Below are positions 24,164 to 31,127 of a DNA stretch of 39,843 nt, one piece after another. Within the stretch, counting starts at the first letter, position 1. Every line of letters begins with the position of its first letter. Below the pieces are notes generated by a model that was given only the letters and a program-made list of their open reading frames with translations, had not been told where the DNA came from and did not search any database. Both the position numbers and the translations under genes were made by a program. This stretch comes from Gemmatimonadota bacterium (GTDB lineage: Bacteria > Latescibacterota > UBA2968 > UBA8231): positions 1 through 39,843 of the forward strand of contig JAPPEF010000248.1 of the NCBI GenBank assembly GCA_028875335.1. The letters are read 5' to 3'.

Positions 24164-25024
24164 ATGAAAATCGGCACCCGCATGCCCCCGTTTTCCCATC
24201 AGATCGGCTTTGACGCCTATGCCGCGTGGTTGGCCGAAAACGGTTTTGGCTCGGTCGATACTCCGCCTTTGACCCGTCCGATCTCTCGCACCTGCGAGCG
24301 ACTAGGTTTAGCCCTCGGTACTTCGGACGGCGGCGGCCAAGTCCTCACCCGCGACGCAGCCAAGCGCCGCAAGGGCTTGAGCGAGATCAAGAAGAGCTTG
24401 AGCGCGATAGCCAGACACGGCGGCCACACTCTCTTTACCGTACTCGGCCCAGACGACCCAAGCATGTCCAAGGCTGATACCTTTGAGATATTTGCCAAAG
24501 TCTATCCCCGGGTCGTGGCCCACGCCGAGAAGGTGGGCGTCAATATCGCCATCGAACCTTGGCCAGGCGGTCGGCCCTACTACCCCAATCTGGGCTGCTC
24601 GCCCGAGAGTCTGCGCTTGATTTTTGAAGCGTGCCCGTCGCCACGGCTGGGCATTTGCTACGATCCCTCCCACTTCGTGCGCTTGCAGATAGACTATCAG
24701 CGGCTCTTGCACGAGTTTGGCGACCGCGTGCGGCACGTCCATCTCAAGGATACCGAGATTATGCCGGAAAAGCTCTACGAATCCGGCAACTTGGGCGAGG
24801 CATACAGCTCGACCTACGTGTGCGGCGAGGGCTGGTGGCGCTATACCATCCCCGGCGAGGGCGAAGTGGATTGGAATTTTGTAATACGCCGACTTGAAGA
24901 CGTGGGCTACGACGGCGTGCTTTCGGTGGAACTTGAAGACCACTACTTCTGGCAGACGCCCGAGTTGCAACAGGAAGGTTTGTTGCGCGCCAAAGACCAT
25001 ATTGAGCCGCTGCTCAGGGGATAG
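24164..25024 (+). CDS. Xylose-isomerase-like TIM-barrel protein (sugar isomerase/epimerase family)
   Basis: 286 residues. Metal-binding and barrel motifs appear in order: NIAIEPWP (Glu), ICYDPSHF (Asp, His), HVHLKDTE (His), GEGEVDW and LSVELED (Glu). This is the AP-endonuclease-2/sugar phosphate isomerase family, divalent-metal dependent. AAGGGA precedes the ATG. It sits between the MFS transporter and a secreted VCBS protein in a plus-strand run, so a role in sugar interconversion is likely; the exact sugar is unknown. Confidence 0.9.
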   Translation: MKIGTRMPPFSHQIGFDAYAAWLAENGFGSVDTPPLTRPISRTCERLGLALGTSDGGGQVLTRDAAKRRKGLSEIKKSLSAIARHGGHTLFTVLGPDDPSMSKADTFEIFAKVYPRVVAHAEKVGVNIAIEPWPGGRPYYPNLGCSPESLRLIFEACPSPRLGICYDPSHFVRLQIDYQRLLHEFGDRVRHVHLKDTEIMPEKLYESGNLGEAYSSTYVCGEGWWRYTIPGEGEVDWNFVIRRLEDVGYDGVLSVELEDHYFWQTPELQQEGLLRAKDHIEPLLRG

Positions 25025-25026
25025 CA

Positions 25027-26631
25027 GTGGGTGCCCTGCTGCTCGTGCTCCTGCTGTCGGCAGCTAGCTATGGGCAGAGCCACTTCGTCGAGGTCGCCCG
25101 CGAATTAGGCATTGACTTCGTCCACGACAATGGGGCCTCTGCCGAGAAGAACCTGCCCGAAACCAATGGCGCTGGCAGTGCCTTTCTCGACTACGACGAT
25201 GACGGAGATTGGGACTTGTACTTGGTCAACAGCGGAGACATGGAGCGGGGGCGGGGCGCAGCCTCTAACCACCTCTTTCGCAACGATGGGCGCGCCTTTG
25301 CGCGGGTGGACGGCGCAGCCGGCGCGCCCGGTTCTTCCTACGGCATGGGGGTGACCGCGGCCGACTACGATGGGGACGGCGACCCAGATCTCTACCTGAC
25401 GGCGTGGGGGCCAGACCAGTTCTACCGGTGCGAACGGGGAGGCTATATCGATGCGACGACCGCAGTCGGCCTCGGCCACGCGGGATGGACGACCAGCGCC
25501 GTTGCGTTCGACTACGATGGGGACGGCGACCTCGACCTGTTTGCCGCGCAATACGTCCGCTTTGTCTTGGGGGAGCAGCCTTGGTGTGGACGCGAGGACA
25601 TGGGGTTGCGCTTCTACTGCGACCCGAGGGTCTTTGAGCCCACTGTGGATATTCTCTACCGCAATGAGGGCTACGGCGTCTTTTCCGAGGTCAGTCACCA
25701 GGCGGGTATCACGGGCGAGGGCAATGGGTTAGGTGCGGTGGCTGGCGACTATGATGGGGATGGCGACCCGGACCTATACGTGGCCAACGATTTGACGCCC
25801 AATTTCCACTACGTCAACCAAGGCGACGGCACCTTTGCCGAGACCGGCTTGCTGGCTGGGACCGCGCTGAGCGCAGACGGAGCTAGCCAAGCGGGCATGG
25901 GCGTCGATGCCGGCGACCTCGACCAAGACGGCGACCTCGACCTCTTCGTCACCAACTACCAGTTGGAAAACAATGGGCTGTATCGCAACGATGGCTCGTT
26001 TTACTCCGAGATCAGCTTTAAAGCTGGCCTCGGCGATCTCAGCCTGAACTACCTTGGTTTTGGCACGGGGTTTTTCGACTCCGACAACGACGGGTACCTA
26101 GACTTGTTCGTGGGCAACGGCCACGTCCACGACAACATTGAACAGTACGACGAATTGGTGACTTACGCACAACAGGCACAGCTTTTTCGCAATGGGGGCA
26201 GGGGCGTCTTCCGCGAAGTGACCGCTGAGAGCGGCCCGGCTTTCTCCGCCTTCTACGTGGTGCGCGGCTCCTCCTTCGGGGACATTGACCAAGATGGCGA
26301 CTTGGACATTGCCCTCGTTAACAACGGCCGCCGCTTCGCCCTGCTGCGCAACGACGGTCCTCGAGGTAACTATCTCTCGGTCGCGCTGAAGGGTCGGCAG
26401 AGCAATCGCGACGGCATCGGTGCCCGACTGTATCTATGGGCCGGTGGTCGGCGGCAGCTCAGGGAAGTAAAGGCGGGATCGGGTTTCCTCTCGACCAGTC
26501 AACGCGATCCCTCGTTCGGCTTAGGAACAGCCAAGCGCATCGAGCGACTGGAGATTCACTGGCCGGCCGGGGGGGTGCAAGTGCTCGAAGACTTGGCTGT
26601 GAACCAGCGACTACATGTGGTGGAAAATTGA
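25027..26631 (+). CDS. Secreted CRTAC1-like protein (VCBS/FG-GAP repeats, ASPIC/UnbV C-terminus)
   Basis: 534 residues from a GTG 2 bp after the preceding stop. A signal peptide (residues 1-17, ALLLVLLLSAASYGQ) leads to seven Asp-rich calcium-binding repeats of the DxDxDGDxDL type (DYDDDGDWDLYL, DYDGDGDPDLYL, DYDGDGDLDLFA, DYDGDGDPDLYV, DLDQDGDLDLFV, DSDNDGYLDLFV, DIDQDGDLDIAL), a beta-propeller. The last 70 residues (IGARLYLWAGGRRQLREV to WPAGGVQVLEDL) are the ASPIC/UnbV domain. It is exported and probably binds carbohydrate or protein at the cell surface. Confidence 0.92.
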   Translation: MGALLLVLLLSAASYGQSHFVEVARELGIDFVHDNGASAEKNLPETNGAGSAFLDYDDDGDWDLYLVNSGDMERGRGAASNHLFRNDGRAFARVDGAAGAPGSSYGMGVTAADYDGDGDPDLYLTAWGPDQFYRCERGGYIDATTAVGLGHAGWTTSAVAFDYDGDGDLDLFAAQYVRFVLGEQPWCGREDMGLRFYCDPRVFEPTVDILYRNEGYGVFSEVSHQAGITGEGNGLGAVAGDYDGDGDPDLYVANDLTPNFHYVNQGDGTFAETGLLAGTALSADGASQAGMGVDAGDLDQDGDLDLFVTNYQLENNGLYRNDGSFYSEISFKAGLGDLSLNYLGFGTGFFDSDNDGYLDLFVGNGHVHDNIEQYDELVTYAQQAQLFRNGGRGVFREVTAESGPAFSAFYVVRGSSFGDIDQDGDLDIALVNNGRRFALLRNDGPRGNYLSVALKGRQSNRDGIGARLYLWAGGRRQLREVKAGSGFLSTSQRDPSFGLGTAKRIERLEIHWPAGGVQVLEDLAVNQRLHVVEN

Positions 26632-26687
26632 CGGTTACCGTGCTCCCGTCTATTATTCAGCCGACCAATTAGAGAGGAGCTAGAGAA

Positions 26688-27674
26688 ATGATCGGATTTG
26701 CCGTTGTAGGACTGGGCATGGGGCGCAATCGCGCCCGGCAAGTGGTCGAGACCGAAGGAGCCGAGCTGCGCGTGGTCGTCGACCTCAACGAAGACTTGGC
26801 CCGCCAAGTAGGCGAGGAAATGGGTTGCGCGTGGTGTACAGCCCTCGAAGACGCCCTGGGGAGGAGCGATGTGGATGTCGTATTGGTGATGACCCCGAGT
26901 GGGCTGCACGCGTCCATCGGCGTTGAGGCACTCAAAGTCGGCAAGCACGTAATCACCACCAAACCCATGGACGTCAGCACGAAAGCCTGCGACGAGCTGA
27001 TCGCCGCAGCCGACGCAGGCGGCCTCTTGCTCGGGGTCGATTACCAAAGTCGCTATGTTGACAACAATTACCGCGTTGCCGAAGCCCTCAAGCAGGGCTT
27101 GTTGGGCAAGCCCATTCTCGGCGAGGTGCGCTTTAAGTGGTTTCGCTCGCAGGAGTACTTTGAACACAGCGGCGGCTGGCGCGGCACTTGGGCGATGGAC
27201 GGGGGTGGGTCGCTGGCCAACCAGGGGTCGCATCTGATCGATCTCCTACTGTGGTTCATGGGTGTGCCCAAAACCGTCTATGGCGAAACGGCGATTATGA
27301 GCCACGACATTGAAACCGAGGATATTGGTCAGGCCATTTTGAACTTTGAAAGCGGAGCCAAGGGAGGGATCTTGGGCACGACGACCTTCCCAGAAAGCCC
27401 CTATTTTAGCGCCGAGGTACACGGCAGCGAAGGGGGGGTGTTGCTGGACGCTGTGCTGTCGGGCGAGATGCGGGTCTTTGGCGATGGATTGGAAGAGAAG
27501 CTGCTGGCCATGGACAATCCGCTGGCCAACGTCGTCGAGGACGTGGTCTCGGCCCTAGAGAACGGGACCGACCTGCGGGTGGATGGCCGCGAGGGCCGGC
27601 GCACGGTGGCGCTGTTGGAAAACATCTACCGCTCGGCGCGGGAGGGAAAGGTGCTGGATTACTATGACGGATAA
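26688..27674 (+). CDS. Gfo/Idh/MocA-family oxidoreductase (first copy)
   Basis: 328 residues with GAGAGGAG upstream of the ATG. The nucleotide-binding loop is GLGMGRNRARQ, and the second-domain motif is ANQGSHLIDLLLWF with the HxxD pair. The usual EKP motif reads TTKPMDV, so Thr replaces Glu while the catalytic Lys remains. NAD(P)-dependent oxidation of a sugar or cyclitol is expected. It overlaps the next gene, another family member, by 11 bp. Confidence 0.92.
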   Translation: MIGFAVVGLGMGRNRARQVVETEGAELRVVVDLNEDLARQVGEEMGCAWCTALEDALGRSDVDVVLVMTPSGLHASIGVEALKVGKHVITTKPMDVSTKACDELIAAADAGGLLLGVDYQSRYVDNNYRVAEALKQGLLGKPILGEVRFKWFRSQEYFEHSGGWRGTWAMDGGGSLANQGSHLIDLLLWFMGVPKTVYGETAIMSHDIETEDIGQAILNFESGAKGGILGTTTFPESPYFSAEVHGSEGGVLLDAVLSGEMRVFGDGLEEKLLAMDNPLANVVEDVVSALENGTDLRVDGREGRRTVALLENIYRSAREGKVLDYYDG

Positions 27675-28692
27675 AGTATGTGCTGCTCTCGTTGGGCTGG
27701 ACAACCCCCACAGCAAAGGTTGGTTGACCTCACTACAACACTGCGAGGCGGTGGGTCGATTAGTCGTTTGTACGGCCGAAGAATGCACTGATGTCGATCA
27801 GGTATATGGTAGCCTAGACGTGCTATTGGCGGACGAGAAGCTGGGATTAGCCATAGTGTGCACGCGCAATGATCACGCGCCAGACCTCATCGCGCAGCTT
27901 TTACAGGCCGGCGTGCCAGTCATTGCCGAGAAACCGGTCGCGCGCACGGCTGCTGATATCGCTCGTCTCAACGAAATCGCCGCCGCAAAGCAGGTCTTGT
28001 GGGCAACGGCCTTTTTGAATCGCTGTCATCCGATTGCTGGAAAAGCGCGTGAACTCGTCGCAGCTGGTGTCTTGGGCCGCATCGTCTCCATCGAGGGGCG
28101 GATGATCACCAGTACCGTCCAGCAGCGCAATCCGGGCCACTGGCTTTTCGACCGCGCACAGGCGGGTGGGGGAATCCTGCACTGGCTGGCGATCCACACG
28201 GTCGATATGATTCGTTATATCAGCGGCCTAGAGTACAAGGGCGTCAGCGCCCACAAGGCGACCCTGAGCGGCACCGGTATCGACGTCGAAGACGTGCTCG
28301 CCGCTTCGTTTCGCATGGACAACGGCGCGCTGGGCAGCCTGCACGCTGGCTATGTTCTGCCGCGCCGCTACGGCGATATCTACTTGTGTTTCAGGGGAAC
28401 TGCAGGGGATGCAACTTGGGTGATGCAAGATTGGGAAGGACGCGGCGACCAGCTCGTCGTCCAGAGCCAAGCCGAGGGCTGGACCGAGGACGAGTACCGC
28501 CAATTCGACCTCTCGGTTGGCGAGGCCCCCGGGTACGGCGGAGCGGCCGGATTGGGTTTTATCGCCGACTTTGTCTCCGCTAGCCGTGGGCAGGGTACTT
28601 TTATAACCAATGGCGATGATGCTTGGCAGGCTATGCGTTTTGTCGAGGCGGCGTACAGTGCGGCTGAGCGAGGATGTCAACTCGAACTGTAA
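27664..28692 (+). CDS. Gfo/Idh/MocA-family oxidoreductase (second copy)
   Basis: 342 residues from ATG 27664 inside the end of the preceding gene. The N-terminus is atypical (AALVGLDNPHSKGWL) but the EKP motif is intact (IAEKPVART) and the HxxD pair lies in LHWLAIHTVDMIRY. It differs clearly from the upstream copy and is not a recent tandem duplicate. Coupled pairs of such enzymes often act as oxidation and reduction steps on one sugar; that is inference here. Confidence 0.9.
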   Translation: MTDKVCAALVGLDNPHSKGWLTSLQHCEAVGRLVVCTAEECTDVDQVYGSLDVLLADEKLGLAIVCTRNDHAPDLIAQLLQAGVPVIAEKPVARTAADIARLNEIAAAKQVLWATAFLNRCHPIAGKARELVAAGVLGRIVSIEGRMITSTVQQRNPGHWLFDRAQAGGGILHWLAIHTVDMIRYISGLEYKGVSAHKATLSGTGIDVEDVLAASFRMDNGALGSLHAGYVLPRRYGDIYLCFRGTAGDATWVMQDWEGRGDQLVVQSQAEGWTEDEYRQFDLSVGEAPGYGGAAGLGFIADFVSASRGQGTFITNGDDAWQAMRFVEAAYSAAERGCQLEL

Positions 28693-28733
28693 GAAGCAAA
28701 TAGACGCACCGACCTAACTTCAGGAGGCAACTC

Positions 28734-28856
28734 GTGAAAGTCGTAGATGTCGAGCGGATCGTCGTCGAGATGCCCTTGGCAGCGGTTGTTCGCTCGGGCG
28801 CAGGAACATCCGGTGAGGGATCGCTAGCAGCAGCGTTGATTGTTACTTCATTTTGA
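28734..28856 (+). pseudogene. 5' stump of a mandelate racemase/muconate lactonizing enzyme gene
   Basis: A GTG behind a perfect AGGAGG (28722-28727) opens a 40-residue frame whose first residues, KVVDVERIVVEMPL, are the standard N-terminal strand of enolase-superfamily proteins (compare KITDVERIVVDVPF-type starts). Homology fades after about 30 residues and TGA follows. The next complete enolase-family gene starts 25 bp later with no Shine-Dalgarno. I read this as a gene that lost its 3' part by deletion. A real 40-residue peptide is less likely. Confidence 0.55.
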
Positions 28857-28880
28857 TTGTCATTTTTTATACATAACATT

Positions 28881-30083
28881 ATGTGCGCCAAGAAAATAGT
28901 TGCTATCCAAACTTTTGAATTGTCGCCCCCGCCGCCGAGTGAGGAGGGTACCCGCCCGCTGCGCGAGCAGACGTGGCTTTGGGCTCCTGGGCAGGCCACG
29001 CCAATGGATAAATTCGCGCCCGAGGAACGGCTCATGCCCAAGCCGGGCGGAGTGATCTGGGTTAAAGTCATAGCCGAGGACGGCACCTTTGGTATGGGCC
29101 GCACGGATTCGGCCCATGCGACCCAGCCGATCATCGCCGAGTGCCTAGCGCCCCTAGTCGTCGGTCAGGAGGTGGGTGCCATCGACCGGTGCAACGATCG
29201 CATGTGGCGAGGGACGCTCTCCTTTGGCAACGAAGGGCTTACGGCGCGGGCGGTCGCCGGGGTTGATCTGGCGCTGTGGGACTTGTGGGGCAAAACCCTC
29301 GACGAGCCCGTCTATAGGCTGGCTGGAGGCCCGCAGCGCACCCAGATGGACGTCTATGCCACTGGCAACGATGTGGATTGGTACTTGGAGTTGGGGTTCA
29401 AAAAATTCAAGCTGGCTCGACCGCACGGACCCGTTGATGGCCAAGCCGGAATCGACGGCACGGTTGAGCTGATGGCCAAGTGCCGCGAGCTAATTGGCCC
29501 GGACGCCGACCTGATGCTCGATTGCTGGATGACCTTTGACCTCGACTTTGCCGTGCGCATCTGCGAGGCGCTCAAGCCGTATCGGATGCGCTGGATGGAG
29601 GAAATGCTGATGCCCCACGACTGGGAGGGGCATCGCGCCCTGCGCCAGCGCGTTCCTTGGCAGACGCTAGCCGACGGCGAGCACTGGTCTACTCGCCATC
29701 CCGGCATGAGGGCCGTTCAGGAGCGGCTCGTCGATTTGGTCCAGGCCGATATCTACTGGATAGGAGGCTTTACCGAGGCGATGAAACTGGCTCACTACGC
29801 CGATTCGCAAGGCGTCCAGATGTGCCTGCACACTGGGGGCAACGACCCGTATGGCCAGCACTGGACGGCGGCGATGCCCAATACCCCGCTGATCGAGTTT
29901 TTCGTCGGATCTCTGCCCGGGGTGCCGTTGGCGGAGTGTTACATCGGGACGCCTTCAAAATCGGGGCAGCGACACTATAAAATTCCGCCGGGGACCAACG
30001 TGCCACAAAACGGCCTGCTCGGGCTGCCCAAAGGCCCCGGCTTTGGAATCGACATTCCCGAGGACTGGCTAAGGGAGGTGTAA
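28881..30083 (+). CDS. Enolase-superfamily acid-sugar dehydratase, L-rhamnonate dehydratase-like
   Basis: 400 residues from ATG 28881. MR/MLE features: a substrate-side Lys segment KKFKLARPHGPVDG, and metal ligands in LMLDCWM (Asp about 212), MRWMEEML (Glu about 239) and ADGEHWSTR (Glu about 266), with catalytic His in CLHTGG (about 316). The LMLDCWM, WxEE and GEH patterns and the PGFGID ending resemble RhmD-type rhamnonate dehydratases. Sequence alone does not fix the sugar acid. There is no Shine-Dalgarno; a TATACA (28868-28873) lies at leaderless distance. The next gene starts 2 bp past the stop. Confidence 0.85.
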   Translation: MCAKKIVAIQTFELSPPPPSEEGTRPLREQTWLWAPGQATPMDKFAPEERLMPKPGGVIWVKVIAEDGTFGMGRTDSAHATQPIIAECLAPLVVGQEVGAIDRCNDRMWRGTLSFGNEGLTARAVAGVDLALWDLWGKTLDEPVYRLAGGPQRTQMDVYATGNDVDWYLELGFKKFKLARPHGPVDGQAGIDGTVELMAKCRELIGPDADLMLDCWMTFDLDFAVRICEALKPYRMRWMEEMLMPHDWEGHRALRQRVPWQTLADGEHWSTRHPGMRAVQERLVDLVQADIYWIGGFTEAMKLAHYADSQGVQMCLHTGGNDPYGQHWTAAMPNTPLIEFFVGSLPGVPLAECYIGTPSKSGQRHYKIPPGTNVPQNGLLGLPKGPGFGIDIPEDWLREV

Positions 30084-30085
30084 TC

Positions 30086-31096
30086 GTGAAAATCACCCAG
30101 ATCGAAGAGTTTGTCACCGCAGTGCCGCATATTCCCTCAATCGAAAAGAGTCGTCCCGGCCATTACTTGGAACAGCCCATCAGCCTGATTAAGGTGTATA
30201 CCGACGAGGGCATCTGCGGAGTGGGCGAAGGGGGGCGCGGTGGCTCGTTGGCTAGCTTGGAGGCCGAGTGGGTCGGCGTCGATCCCATGCAGGTCAACTT
30301 GGGCGACAAGGGCGGAGCGATGATCATGGCCCTGTACGACATTGTCGGCAAGGCCCTCGGGGTGCCGGCCTGGAAGCTGATGGGGTCCAAGCACTGGGCC
30401 CAAGTGCCGGTGGGCTGGTGGTCGCCGCCGCTGGAGCCGCGTGAATTCGCCGCTATGGCCGAAGAGGGGGCCAAGCGAGGGTTTAAGACCCACAAGCTCA
30501 AGGCACGGCCTTGGAACATCGTCGAGACCGTCAAGCTGATGACCAAAGCCGCTGGCCCGGACTACGGCATTATCGTCGATCCGAATTTCTCCTTTGGCGA
30601 TTTGAGCACGAGCCTGCGGCTGGCCGAGTCATTGGAGCCGTATAACATCGAGGCGTTTGAGGATCCCTTCCAGTACTTGCCGGGCTGGTATCAGTACCGC
30701 GACTTTCGCCGGCACACCCGCATCCGGCTCGCGCCCCATTTAGGCGATCCGCAGATGGTGCTGAGCGCGATCCGCGCCGAGGCGGCCGATTGCTTCAATC
30801 TGGGCGGCAACGTCGAGCGCGCGCAGATCTGCGCTGGCATGGCCGAGGCGGCTGGGATGCCGGTCTGGTTGCAGGTCGTGGGGCTGGGACTAGGTGTGTC
30901 AGGGGCGTATGGCACGCACGTCCACTCGACCATTCCCAATGCGACTATTCCCTCTGACAGCCTGCATTTCACGCGTGAAAATGACCTAATTGACGGTGCG
31001 CTGACGCCGGTCGATGGCTTCGTCACCGTGCCGGACGCGCCCGGGCTGGGCGTTGAACTGGACATGGAGGCTGTGGAGAAGTATCGCGTGGGGTAG
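30086..31096 (+). CDS. Divergent mandelate racemase/muconate lactonizing enzyme family protein
   Basis: 336 residues from a GTG 2 bp after the RhmD-like stop. The capping domain (KITQIEEFVTAVPH, LIKVYTDEGICGVGEGG) and barrel are recognisable, with THKLKAR (Lys about 135-137), IVDPN (Asp about 164) and FEDPF (Glu about 191). The third metal-ligand strand, normally ending in Glu or Asp, reads IRLAPHLGDP, and the usual catalytic-His strand reads VWLQVVG. It may bind metal differently, or may be a non-canonical dehydratase or epimerase. Co-translated with the RhmD-like gene. Confidence 0.82.
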   Translation: MKITQIEEFVTAVPHIPSIEKSRPGHYLEQPISLIKVYTDEGICGVGEGGRGGSLASLEAEWVGVDPMQVNLGDKGGAMIMALYDIVGKALGVPAWKLMGSKHWAQVPVGWWSPPLEPREFAAMAEEGAKRGFKTHKLKARPWNIVETVKLMTKAAGPDYGIIVDPNFSFGDLSTSLRLAESLEPYNIEAFEDPFQYLPGWYQYRDFRRHTRIRLAPHLGDPQMVLSAIRAEAADCFNLGGNVERAQICAGMAEAAGMPVWLQVVGLGLGVSGAYGTHVHSTIPNATIPSDSLHFTRENDLIDGALTPVDGFVTVPDAPGLGVELDMEAVEKYRVG

Positions 31097-31127
31097 GGCA
31101 CCTTATACCCGGCGAGGGAATCGCACC

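Noticed and set aside
24308..25000. 230-codon minus-strand frame opposite the TIM-barrel gene
   Set aside because: The plus strand carries clear catalytic motifs; the minus frame shows none and is a GC-codon shadow.
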